DNA from: Deltaproteobacteria bacterium
GTDB taxonomy: Bacteria; Desulfobacterota; Desulfarculia; Adiutricales; Adiutricaceae
Direction of reading: 5' to 3'
Length of the DNA: 33,847 nt
NCBI GenBank assembly: GCA_031254895.1
Contig: JAIRTO010000180.1
Coordinates: 1-33,847, forward strand
The notes below the pieces were generated by a model that saw only the letters and a list, made by a program, of their open reading frames with translations, searched no databases and had not been told where the DNA came from. The position numbers were made by a program, and so were the translations under genes. How positions within the stretch are numbered: position 1 is the stretch's first letter; each line of letters opens with the position of its first letter. Shown in pieces: positions 21,799-29,933 of the stretch.

Positions 21799-22959
21799 AT
21801 GTCGATGGATCATCTGCGTCCCTTTCCTCCTGAAGAGCTGGAGGCCCGTTTGGCGCGTCTGCGGTTGGTCATGGCCGAACGCGGCTTGGATGCGGCTGTC
21901 GTCGTCGGCCCGGAGAACATCTACTATCTGACCGGCGTGGATCATTACGGCTATTTTTTTCAGTATTACCTGCTCGTCCCCCTCGAGGGCCAGCCGGTTC
22001 TGATCTGCCGCCGAATGGAGCAGGTGACCATGGACATAATGCTGCAAGGCGTCCGTTTCCATGGGCATCTGGATCATGAGCGCCCGGCCGATTACCTGAT
22101 CGAGGACGTCAAGGCGCTGGGGCTTGAGCGGGGCCGCATAGGTCTGGAGAAGCAGACGCTGTTCGGACCTTTGGAGAATTTCGAGATAATCTTCCAGGGT
22201 CTTCCCCAGGTCGAGTGGCGGAACTTCTCCGAGGCGGTCGACGAACTCCGGCGGGTCAAATCGCCTCTGGAACTGGACTACGTCCGACGGGCGGCCGCCG
22301 TCAGCGTCGCCATGACTAGAGCGGCCGTAGACGCCTGCCGAGCCGGGGCGGCCGAAAACGAAATCGCCGCCGCCGCCTGTTCGGCCATGTGTTCTCAGGG
22401 AGGCGCCTGGCCGGGCTTTCCGCCCTTCGTCCGCTCCACTCCCACCATGGGCATGGAGCACGGCGGCTGAACCACCCGTCGCCTGGAGAAGAAGGACGCG
22501 TTGTTTCTCGAACTGAGCGGCTGCTTCAAGCACTATCACGCCCCTATGGGTCGCCTGATCTTCGTCGGCGAAAAGCCCAAGGAAGCCGATTTCATCGCTA
22601 AAGCGACCATCGACGCCTTCAAGGCCGTGGTCGAAAACCTCAAGGACGGCCTCACCGCCGCCGAAGTGTACGAGAAATGGCAGGCCGTGGTCGACGAAGC
22701 GGGCTTGTCCCATTACACGCGCCACCATTGCGGCTACCTGGTGGGCATCGGCTTTCCGCCCGCCTGGACCGGCGGCAGCCGCGTGGTCGGGCTGCGACGC
22801 TACAGCGACATGACGCTGAAGAAGGGCATGACCTTTCACGTCCTGTCCTGGCTGGTGGGCAGCGGCCGGGGAGACTACCTGGTGACCAACGCCGCCGCTG
22901 TCGGCGAGGACTGCGGCGAGAACTTGATCGATTTCCCGATGGAACCGATCGTCAAATAG
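21799..22959 (+). pseudogene. Creatinase-fold (M24 family) hydrolase interrupted by an in-frame TGA
   Basis: One reading frame encodes a 386-residue M24/creatinase-like protein except for TGA at 22468-22470 (codon 224). Before the stop: a creatinase N-terminal domain (LARLRLVMAERGLDAAVVV, ENIYYLTGVDHYGYFF). After it: the pita-bread fold (FLELSGCFKHYHAPMGR, HYTRHHCGYLVGIGFPPAW, MTFHVLSWLVG). The two Asp that bind metal in true M24 peptidases appear replaced (LELSG, HAPMGR), as in metal-independent creatinase or ectoine-hydrolase-like members that split C-N bonds in small molecules. The stop may be a TGG-to-TGA mutation. Readthrough or selenocysteine are less likely alternatives. AAGGAG precedes ATG 21799. 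It leads the operon ahead of the TRAP genes. Confidence 0.7.
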
Positions 22960-23038
22960 AGCTGGCGTCGCCGCCGACAGGCGAGCGACGCCTCCGCGAC
23001 GGCGAGAACTGGAGCGATTCCCCGATGGGGCCGATCGC
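22915..23038 (+). repeat. Degenerate duplication of the M24 gene's 3' end
   Basis: Bases 22915-22952, inside the last codons of the M24 gene, recur at 23001-23038 with 32 of 38 identical and no gaps, starting GGCGAGAACT and including CCCGATGG and CCGATCG. The offset is 86 bp, not a multiple of three, so the second copy is a non-coding relic. Confidence 0.8.
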
Positions 23039-23164
23039 AAAGGGAACGGGCGTCGTCGTCGAATAAATTTTTGGCGGCGCATCTGATCTGGCCCGCGCCG
23101 AAACCGGCGCGGCGCCTCCGCGTCCGTCTTCGCTGTTTCGCATCTTCAGTCAAAGGAGTTCATC

Positions 23165-24172
23165 ATGAGAAAGTTGTTCGGTCTGGCCGCCATGCTGGCC
23201 TGCTTCTGTTTGGCCTTTTCCGGCCAATCCGCCTCGGCCGCCGACGAGATCAGGCTGCGGCTGTCCTGTCCTGTGGCCACCAAAGGATCCTTCATGGGCG
23301 ATTCGATCGAATTGTGGAAAAAGCTCATTGAGGAGAAATCAGGCGGCCGCATCAAGATTTCCCTGCATTATTCCGGCGAGCTGGGCTCCGAGGGCGAAAC
23401 CTTCGACCAGCACTACAAAGGCACGGTTCCCTTGCTGCTGACCTACTCGACCACCAGATACAGCGAAAAGCTCGGCCTGCTGTCCACGCCCTATCTTTTC
23501 GACGACTGGAACGACGTGCGCGAAGCCTTCGCGCCCGACGGCTGGATGACCGAAGTCTACGGAAAGATCTACGAAGAGGTCGGACTCAAGTTTCTGGCTC
23601 CCTATCCAGGGGGCTTCGGCGGAGTGGACACCAAAGGCAAATACGCCACCAACATCGCCTCCGCCCGGGAGCAAGGCATCAAGGTTCGCTGCGCGGCCAT
23701 CTTCCCCTTGGCCGAGACCATGCAAGCCTTGGGCTACCAGGTCATACCCGTGGACTGGAACGAGACCTACACCGCCATCCAGACCGGGCTGGTGGACGGC
23801 AGCTCCAACAACCCCATCTTCTGGACCTACGACACCTTCCGGGATCTTCTGGAATATTTCGTCGACACCAGCCACACCTTCTCTTCGGCCGACATGACCA
23901 TGAACCTCGACGCCTGGAACAAGCTCAGCCCCGAGGATCAGAAGATCATCTTGGATTCGGCTCTGGAGGTGGCGGCCAAGCAGTTCGAGGACGCGGAAAA
24001 GACCGACTTGCATTACCGCCAGCTTTCCATTGATCACGGCATCAAGTACATCAAGCCTACGCCGGAGGAAATCGCCGAAATGAAGAAGGTCTGCCAGGAG
24101 CAGATCTGGCCGTTGGTGGAAAAGGTGGTCGGCGCCGAACTCATGGCTCTGGTTCGCGCCAACTCCAAATGA
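23165..24172 (+). CDS. dctP: TRAP transporter solute-binding protein (DctP family)
   Basis: This 335-residue protein has a clear signal peptide (MRKLFGLAAMLACFCLAFSG, cleaved after ASA near residue 25) and is periplasmic. The DctP fold is recognisable from ELWKKLIEEKSGGRIKISLHYSGELG, the region around GIKVRCAAIFPLAETMQALGYQVIPVDWNETYTAIQTGLVDG (about residues 175-216), and LSPEDQKIILDSA. The Arg in KVRCA aligns with the Arg that usually binds the ligand carboxylate, so the substrate is probably a carboxylate. AAAGGAG precedes ATG. A hairpin separates it from dctQ, suggesting higher expression of the binding protein. Confidence 0.95.
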   Translation: MRKLFGLAAMLACFCLAFSGQSASAADEIRLRLSCPVATKGSFMGDSIELWKKLIEEKSGGRIKISLHYSGELGSEGETFDQHYKGTVPLLLTYSTTRYSEKLGLLSTPYLFDDWNDVREAFAPDGWMTEVYGKIYEEVGLKFLAPYPGGFGGVDTKGKYATNIASAREQGIKVRCAAIFPLAETMQALGYQVIPVDWNETYTAIQTGLVDGSSNNPIFWTYDTFRDLLEYFVDTSHTFSSADMTMNLDAWNKLSPEDQKIILDSALEVAAKQFEDAEKTDLHYRQLSIDHGIKYIKPTPEEIAEMKKVCQEQIWPLVEKVVGAELMALVRANSK

Positions 24173-24192
24173 AAGAAACGTGTTGAAGCCCC

Positions 24193-24224
24193 CCCAAGGA
24201 GGACGCGTCCGCCTCCTCCTTGGG
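24193..24224 (+). other. Hairpin between dctP and dctQ
   Basis: CCCAAGGAGGA (24193-24203) pairs perfectly with TCCTCCTTGGG (24214-24224), an 11-bp stem with a ten-base loop and no T tract. Such structures after binding-protein genes commonly stabilise the upstream mRNA or reduce readthrough. The 5' arm contains an AAGGAGG that would be hidden from ribosomes. Confidence 0.65.
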
Positions 24225-24271
24225 AACCCGTCCCGGGAGAGTCGCCGGGGCTTCAAAGGGAGGTCGAATCC

Positions 24272-24826
24272 ATGCTGGACAAACTTCTGCGCCTCTTCGA
24301 ACGTCTCGATTCCCGTCTGGTCAAAGTTCAGAGACTCATGGCCATCGCCTTCGGTCTGGTCATGAGCTTGGGCATGACTGCGGCCATCGTCTCCCGGCAG
24401 TTCTTCAAAAATCCCCTCCTGGGGATGGAGGAGATCGTCGTGGTCAGCGGTTTCTGGTTCTACATGACCGGGGTTGCCTTGGCCGCCTCCGAGCGTTCGC
24501 ACTTGCGGGTGGAGGTTATTCCCATGGTCGTCCGGAACAGGCGGGCGGTGGCCGTCATCGAGGTCTTGACGTCCGTTCTGGCCTTGTTTCTGGCCGGATT
24601 CATCCTCTACTGGTGCTTCGATCTGTTGGCCTGGTCGATCGAGAAGAGAGACATTCTGCCGGCCACCAAATTGCCGTCGTACGTTCCCCAAAGCTCCTTT
24701 CCCCTGGCCATGGGGCTGTTGACGCTGTATTTCGCGAGAGATCTGCTGCGGGACGTCAGGAATCTGAGCGACGCCTTCAGGGGCCGCGCCCCGGAGACGT
24801 CGGCTAGGGAAGGAGAAGGCGCATGA
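24272..24826 (+). CDS. dctQ: TRAP transporter small membrane subunit (DctQ family)
   Basis: This 184-residue protein has four predicted membrane segments (roughly residues 23-43, 55-73, 92-114 and 138-156). It carries the DctQ signature of a Glu-rich loop before the second span (NPLLGMEEIVVVSGFWFYMTGVALAASERSHLRVEVI). It pairs with DctM to form the sodium-coupled permease. AAAGGGAGG precedes ATG. Its TGA overlaps the dctM start (ATGA), a sign of translational coupling. The Arg/Glu-rich tail after residue 160 is cytoplasmic. Confidence 0.93.
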   Translation: MLDKLLRLFERLDSRLVKVQRLMAIAFGLVMSLGMTAAIVSRQFFKNPLLGMEEIVVVSGFWFYMTGVALAASERSHLRVEVIPMVVRNRRAVAVIEVLTSVLALFLAGFILYWCFDLLAWSIEKRDILPATKLPSYVPQSSFPLAMGLLTLYFARDLLRDVRNLSDAFRGRAPETSAREGEGA

Positions 24827-26127
24827 CCGCCGTTATAGGCTTCGCTCTTTTGATCGCGCTGATGATTCTCGGGCTGCCCATCGCCTTTTCCTTCGCGGCG
24901 GCCACTTTCTTCATGGCCCTGTCTTACGGCATAGACATCTCCATGGTCATAACCACCGGCTTCTGGTCGCTCAACTCCGTCATTCTCCTGGCCCTGCCCC
25001 TTTTCATCATGGGCGGCTATCTGATGGAAAAAGGCGGCTTGGCCGACAATCTGGTCAATTTCGTCTGCGCTTACGTCGGCCGGATCCGGGGCGGCCTCGG
25101 CGCCTCCATGGTGGTGACCTCGGCCATTTTCGGAGCCATCTCCGGCTCGTCTTCGGCCGCCATCGCCTCCATCGGCACCGTCATGATCCCGCCCATGGAA
25201 AAGATGGGCTATCCCAGGCCTTACTCCAGCGCCATCTGCAGCGCCTCCTCGGTTTTGGGCCTGCTTATCCCTCCCAGTCTGACCATGCTCGTCTTCGCCC
25301 TGGTCACCAGGCTGTCGGTGGCCGCCTGCTTCATCTCCACCCTGGTTCCGGGCCTCCTTCTGGCCGCCTGCTACATCGGGGTGAATCACTTCATGGTCAG
25401 GCGACTGAACATCGCTCCGCCCGAAACGGCGAAGCTGGATTTCCGGGACAGCGCCAGGGCCAAGGCCAAGGCGACTTTCAAGGCCGTTCCTGCCCTGATG
25501 CTGCCGGTGATAATTCTGGGCGGCATCTACGGCGGCGTCTTCACGCCCACCGAAGCGGCGGCCGTGGCTTTCTGCTACGCCCTGCCGGTGGGTTTCTTCA
25601 TCTACAGGGGACTGTCGAAGGCCGTCTTCTGTCAGGCCATGAGCGAAGCGGCGGCCACGACCGGCTCGGTCGTCGTCATCCTGATGTTCTCCTTCGCCCT
25701 GAGCCGCATCATGACCATGGAAGGCGTCCCTCACGCCCTGGCCCAGTTCCTGCTGGACACCTTCCGCAGTCCGGCGCTGATCCTCCTGGTCGTCAACGTC
25801 ATGCTCATCTTCATGGGCATGCTCATCGACGACATGAGCGTCACGGCCATCATGTCGCCCATGCTGCTGCCGGCGATGATGGAGATCGGAGTCCATCCCT
25901 TTCATTTCGCGGCCATCATCGGAACCAACACCATCATCGGCTTCAATTCGCCGCCTGTGGCCTTCGGCCTGTATATGGCCTGCCGCATCGGCAAGGTCAA
26001 GATGCATGAAATAGTTGGCCCCATCATGTATTTTTTGCTGTTCGCCTGCATTCCGGTGATGCTGGCGACCACCTACTGGCCCAAGCTGTCGATGTGGCTG
26101 CCGGATCTTTTGGGCTACGTCAAATGA
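24823..26127 (+). CDS. dctM: TRAP transporter large permease (DctM family)
   Basis: This 434-residue, very hydrophobic protein has about a dozen membrane segments and the DctM family features: ILGLPIAFSFAAATFF, LPLFIMGGYLMEKGGLA, the conserved FGAISGSSSAAIASIGTVMIP (about residues 104-124) and GVFTPTEAAAVAFCYAL (about 232-248). It is the transport subunit of the TRAP system with DctP and DctQ, using a sodium gradient. It overlaps dctQ by four bases. Its stop lies inside the ribosome-binding segment of the serine dehydratase gene. Confidence 0.96.
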   Translation: MTAVIGFALLIALMILGLPIAFSFAAATFFMALSYGIDISMVITTGFWSLNSVILLALPLFIMGGYLMEKGGLADNLVNFVCAYVGRIRGGLGASMVVTSAIFGAISGSSSAAIASIGTVMIPPMEKMGYPRPYSSAICSASSVLGLLIPPSLTMLVFALVTRLSVAACFISTLVPGLLLAACYIGVNHFMVRRLNIAPPETAKLDFRDSARAKAKATFKAVPALMLPVIILGGIYGGVFTPTEAAAVAFCYALPVGFFIYRGLSKAVFCQAMSEAAATTGSVVVILMFSFALSRIMTMEGVPHALAQFLLDTFRSPALILLVVNVMLIFMGMLIDDMSVTAIMSPMLLPAMMEIGVHPFHFAAIIGTNTIIGFNSPPVAFGLYMACRIGKVKMHEIVGPIMYFLLFACIPVMLATTYWPKLSMWLPDLLGYVK

Positions 26128-26138
26128 AGGAGGTCGAC

Positions 26139-27710
26139 GTGAGGAATTCCAGCATTTTCAACGAGGTGTTCGGACCGGTCATGGTCGGTCCCTCCAGTTC
26201 GCACACGGCCGGTCCGGCCAGGATCGGCAAGATGTGCCGACAGGCTCTGCCGGACGAGCCGGAGAAGATCGACGTGAGCTTCGACCGACGAGGCTCCTTC
26301 GCCGCCACCTACGTCGCCCAAGGCTCAAATTACGGTTTCGTCGGCGGAATCCTGGGCCGGGACATCGGCGACGAGAACATCAAGCATAGCCTTTCGGAAG
26401 CCCGGGAAAAAGGGGTGTCGTGCCGCTTCAACGTCGTCGATCTTCCCGGCGACAATCATCCCAACTTCGCCGTCATCGAAATCACCGCCAGAAACGGCTT
26501 CAAGCTTGAGGCGGAGGCGGCCTCCACCGGCGGAGGAATGTTCGAGATCAGTCGTCTGATGGGCCGGGAGGTCTCTCTGAAGGGCGACCTTCACGAGTTT
26601 CTGCTTTTCGAGGAGCCGGCCGAGGGAGCGGCCGAGGCGGTCCGCCGTTTTATGGGCGAGAAGAAAGTGGCCTGTCTTCTCCGTCAATCCCCCGGTCTTC
26701 TGAACGTCAAGACCGACGAGGCCCCGGAAGGTCTGAAGGAAGGCCTGGAAGCCGTTCTGGGTCGCCGGGTGACCCATCTGCTCCCGGCTCTGCCGGTGGT
26801 CAAACGGCTGGATGGGAGACCGCCGTTCGACGACGCCGCCGGGGCGTTGGCGAGCGCCGAGCGCGAGGGGGTGAACGAGCCTTGGCGGCTGGCGGCGGCC
26901 TATGAATCCGCCTTGAGCGGAAAGGACGAACAGGAAATCCTTAGCATGATGGCCTCCCTCGCTAAGGTGATGAGGCGGGCGGCCGAAAGGGGTTTGGCCG
27001 GCGACTACCGGCCTCGGGGCTTTCTGCCTCCCCAGAGCCCGAAGATGCGTCAGGCGGTCGAGAGCGGACGGGTTCGTCAGCTCGATCTCGGGGTTCTGAA
27101 CAGGGCCGCCCTTTGGGCTTGCGCGGCGCTGGACTACGACATCTGTCTGGGGGTGGTCGCCGCCGCGCCGACCGGAGGCTCCAGCGGGGTTCTGCCAGGC
27201 GCGGTGATCGCCGTCGGCGAGGACCTCGGTCTCGGCGAGGACGAGATAGTCAAGGCTCTTCTGGTCGGCGGTCTGGTGGGCGTCTTCATCGACCACCAGG
27301 CCACCTTTGCCGCCGAGACGGCCGCCTGTCAGGCGGAAATAGGCGCGGCCAGCGCCATGGCCGGAGCGGCGGCGGTTCAGCTCTTGGGCGGAACCCCGGA
27401 GCAGGCTTTCAGGGCCGCCGCCTTGTCGCTGCAAAACATGCTGGGGCTGATCTGCGACCCCGTGGCCGGGGTGGGCAACGTTCCCTGCGTCAGCAGAAAC
27501 GCCGCCGGCGCGGCCAACGCTCTGGTCTCGGCCAATATGGTCATGGCCGGCTTTGACCCCTGTCTGCCTCTGGACGAGGTCATCCAGGCCATGATGAGCG
27601 TGGGCGGCATGCTGCCGGCCGAATTGCGCTGCACCGGCCGGGGCGGATTGTGCCTCAGTCCGACGGCTCGGAAAATAAGCCGAGAACTCGATTTGACCCC
27701 GGCGCTCTGA
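26139..27710 (+). CDS. sdaA: L-serine dehydratase, iron-sulfur type, single chain
   Basis: This 523-residue protein joins the beta domain (GPSSSHTAGP, residues 17-26) to the catalytic alpha domain (APTGGSSGVLPG; GLICDPVAGVGNVPCVSRN). The family converts L-serine to pyruvate and ammonia using a 4Fe-4S cluster. Cys397, Cys439 and Cys450 match the three cluster cysteines, with the family's 11-residue spacing between the last two. The protein ends in PAL, not Cys, so a C-terminal Cys ligand like that reported in a Legionella homolog is absent. AAGGAGG (26127-26133) supports GTG 26139 over an ATG at 26124 that lies within this site. It is in the operon between dctM and the M20 gene. Substrate in vivo could be a serine analogue. 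Confidence 0.9.
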   Translation: MRNSSIFNEVFGPVMVGPSSSHTAGPARIGKMCRQALPDEPEKIDVSFDRRGSFAATYVAQGSNYGFVGGILGRDIGDENIKHSLSEAREKGVSCRFNVVDLPGDNHPNFAVIEITARNGFKLEAEAASTGGGMFEISRLMGREVSLKGDLHEFLLFEEPAEGAAEAVRRFMGEKKVACLLRQSPGLLNVKTDEAPEGLKEGLEAVLGRRVTHLLPALPVVKRLDGRPPFDDAAGALASAEREGVNEPWRLAAAYESALSGKDEQEILSMMASLAKVMRRAAERGLAGDYRPRGFLPPQSPKMRQAVESGRVRQLDLGVLNRAALWACAALDYDICLGVVAAAPTGGSSGVLPGAVIAVGEDLGLGEDEIVKALLVGGLVGVFIDHQATFAAETAACQAEIGAASAMAGAAAVQLLGGTPEQAFRAAALSLQNMLGLICDPVAGVGNVPCVSRNAAGAANALVSANMVMAGFDPCLPLDEVIQAMMSVGGMLPAELRCTGRGGLCLSPTARKISRELDLTPAL

Positions 27711-27811
27711 GAGCTGTCGACTAATCGCGTCCCCAGGGCCGGGACGGATCGCGTCTCGGCCGGACGGCTCGGAGAATGAGTCGAGAAATTTATTTGACCC
27801 TGGCGTTCTGA
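27662..27811 (+). repeat. Degenerate duplication of the serine dehydratase 3' end
   Basis: The last 49 bases of the gene, including its TGA (27662-27710), recur at 27763-27811 with 41 of 49 identical and no gaps; most changes are transitions. The offset is 101 bp. The second copy lies just before the M20 gene and cannot extend the dehydratase frame. Confidence 0.88.
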
Positions 27812-27832
27812 ACTCTTCCCACAGGATGAACC

Positions 27833-29092
27833 ATGACCCTATATGCTGATTTGGACGAAGCCGTGGACGAATTGGCCGAAAAAATCGTCGAATGCGCCAG
27901 GGAGATTCTCCGGCGTCCCTCTCTTTCCGGCGGCGAAGCCGAAGCCCAACGCCACGTCGGCGGTCTGATGGAATCGCTTCGGGCCGACCGCGTCGACCGC
28001 TGGGAGCCGGATATCGAGGAATTGGTCAGGCACCCGGCCTTCGTGTCCGGCCGCAGCAGCTTCGTCGGCAGTCCCAACGTGGCCGGGCTCTGGAGAGGAA
28101 CCGGCGACGGGCGAAGCCTGATCCTTTGCAGCCACATCGACGTCGTTCCCGAAGGCGATCCGGCTGAATGGACTCATCCGCCCTTCGCAGGCGAAGTGTC
28201 CGACGGCGTGATCTACGGACGCGGGGCTTCCGACATGAAGGCCACCATGGCCGCCATGTTCGGGGCGATCGAGGTCGTCCGCGCCTTGGGGTTGAAGCTG
28301 CGCGGAGATCTGACCGTCCTGAGCGTCGTCGAGGAGGAGACCGGCAGCGCCGGAGCCTTGTCGGCGGTCCTCCGAGGCTACCGGGCCGACGCGGCCATCC
28401 TGCCCGAGCCCACCGGCTTCGCCGTCTGCCCGGCGCAGCAGGGCGGCGCCCGTTTCCGGGTGGTCGTGAAAGGCAAGTCCGCCCACGCCGGCCAGCGCCA
28501 TCTCGGGGTCAGCGCCGTGGAGAAGACGGATCTGGTGAGGGCGGGGCTGGTCAAGTACGAAGCTCATTTGAACGAGAAGTACAGAACCGAGCTCTACGCG
28601 CATCTGGAGACGCCGTTCACCATCAACATAGGGCTGTTTCAAAGCGGGGACTGGTTCTGCACCGTGCCGGAATCGGCCAGGCTGGAAGGACGGATGGCCG
28701 TGCCGCCGGGCTTGAGCGTCAAGGAGAGCCTGAAGAACCTCGAGTCCTTCATTCTGGCTGAAACCGAGAAAGACCCCTGGTTGCGGAGCCATCCCCCGAA
28801 GGTGGAGATATTCGACACGTATTGGGAACCGGCGCAGATGAGAAGCGATCATCCCCTGATCGATCTGGTCGGAGAGGCCTACGCCAGGCGGACCGGGCGG
28901 CCGCCGAAGGTCCACGGAACTTCCTGGGGCACGGACGGCCGCATGTTCACCGAGTTCGCCGACACTCCGTCCCTCATCTTCGGGCCGGGAGTCAGTGCCC
29001 ATTGTCCCGACGAGTTTCTGCGGGTGGACGATCTTTTGGAATACGCCAAGATGCTGACCCAGATCGTCGTCGACTGGTGCGGGGTCGATTGA
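27833..29092 (+). CDS. M20-family amidohydrolase (ArgE/DapE/acylase-like)
   Basis: This 419-residue zinc peptidase-fold protein has the expected residues: His101 in CSHIDVVP with Asp103, bridging Asp134 in GRGASDMKA, catalytic Glu168 and ligand Glu169 in VEEET, Glu192 in LPEPTG, and a C-terminal His in VSAHCPDE. The family removes acyl groups from N-acyl amino acids (ArgE, DapE, aminoacylase) or cleaves small peptides. The inserted lid domain (about 205-320) includes GKSAHAG. The distance from the preceding gene (122 bp) and the AGGATGAA site suggest co-transcription. In context it probably deacylates a product or substrate of the M24 enzyme or TRAP system; the exact substrate is unknown. Confidence 0.9.
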   Translation: MTLYADLDEAVDELAEKIVECAREILRRPSLSGGEAEAQRHVGGLMESLRADRVDRWEPDIEELVRHPAFVSGRSSFVGSPNVAGLWRGTGDGRSLILCSHIDVVPEGDPAEWTHPPFAGEVSDGVIYGRGASDMKATMAAMFGAIEVVRALGLKLRGDLTVLSVVEEETGSAGALSAVLRGYRADAAILPEPTGFAVCPAQQGGARFRVVVKGKSAHAGQRHLGVSAVEKTDLVRAGLVKYEAHLNEKYRTELYAHLETPFTINIGLFQSGDWFCTVPESARLEGRMAVPPGLSVKESLKNLESFILAETEKDPWLRSHPPKVEIFDTYWEPAQMRSDHPLIDLVGEAYARRTGRPPKVHGTSWGTDGRMFTEFADTPSLIFGPGVSAHCPDEFLRVDDLLEYAKMLTQIVVDWCGVD

Positions 29093-29933
29093 ATCCGGCC
29101 ATGGTTTCGCCGAAACTTTTTGCCTCGCCGCGAGCGCCTTCAAGGCGGTTTGACCTGAAGTCGGCCTGGCGGGCGGCCGATGTCGGGGGGGATGTCGGGG
29201 GAATTGATCGGAAAGGAGGTCAGCTTGCGGAAGAATGAAAGCCGGTCATCGCGTGGCCGCTGAGCCCGTCTAGAGCGGCCGTCAGATCTGCGACAGAGGG
29301 GCGCGTCCGCGAACAGGTCGTCTATGACTCCCCTGTCGGCGAAAGGGCTTTCCGTCAGCGCTGAAGGGTTTTCGTCAGTCCGTTTTTGACTATGAAGCTT
29401 CCCGTACTATTCTAAAATATGTTGAAAGTAAGAAATTTTTAATATTTTTAGGATGTTATAAAACCAAGGGGAGGTTCCTAAGACAATTTTCCGCCGGAAA
29501 CCCAAAAATGCTCCGAATTAAGCGGCTTTGTCTCGGACGCCGGCCGACTCGTTTAACAGACTGATGTCTTTGAATAAAGCGGCCAGGTCGGAACCATTTT
29601 GGCGAAGAATTTGACCGCTCTCCGGCCAAAAGCCGGAGCGATCGCCCAAAATGAAATTCAGGCAGGCTTTGGAATCGAACCAAAAAGGTTCGACCGAAGT
29701 CTGTCTGGATTTTTTTTGTCCGGCCGCCAGATTTTTCTTGACATGGTTTCGTTTTGTGGTATATTGCAATTAGTTCTCAATAGCATTAAGAGTCGATCTG
29801 AGATGCTGAGAAACCGGCCGAAAAATTCGGTCTAGTCAGCCGCCCTAAAAAGCCTGAAAAAATGGCACAGCTTTCGGGACGGAATCAAGGCGCTCCTGCC
29901 GAGCGCGTTAACGTGAGCATAGGAGGCTTTATC
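29093..29933 (+). other. Gene-free 840-bp region before the Feo genes
   Basis: No supported gene. It contains a strong AAAGGAGG (29212-29219) followed by TTG and only a 12-codon frame, possibly a relic of a lost gene start. A possible promoter lies at 29386-29413 (TTGACT, 16 bases, TATTCT), followed by an AT-rich patch (about 29400-29460). Two perfect hairpins occur, CTCCGGC/GCCGGAG (29620-29638) and TCGAACC/GGTTCGA (29675-29693). The feo promoter candidate is at 29738. Confidence 0.55.
29738..29765 (+). promoter_or_regulatory. Sigma-70 promoter of the feo genes
   Basis: A perfect TTGACA (29738-29743), a 16-base spacer and TATATT (29760-29765, 5 of 6) form the strongest promoter match in the window. 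The start would be near 29772, about 160 bases before the first feo gene. An AT-rich stretch with TTAGTTCTCAATAGC follows and could include a Fur site, but I see no good 19-bp Fur palindrome. Confidence 0.65.

Noticed and set aside
22468-22470. TGA read as tryptophan because of a variant genetic code
   Set aside because: Many genes here (rpmG, secE, nusG, rplK, rplJ, rpoB) end in TGA at exactly the family's normal C-terminus, so TGA is a true stop.
29766-29800. Fur box downstream of the feo promoter
   Set aside because: The sequence is AT-rich and includes TCTCAAT, but it lacks the dyad symmetry expected of a Fur site; kept only as a possibility in the promoter entry.
29518-29835. Short frames of 78 and 83 codons on opposite strands upstream of feo
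   Set aside because: They overlap each other and two perfect hairpins, and have neither a Shine-Dalgarno nor recognisable motifs.
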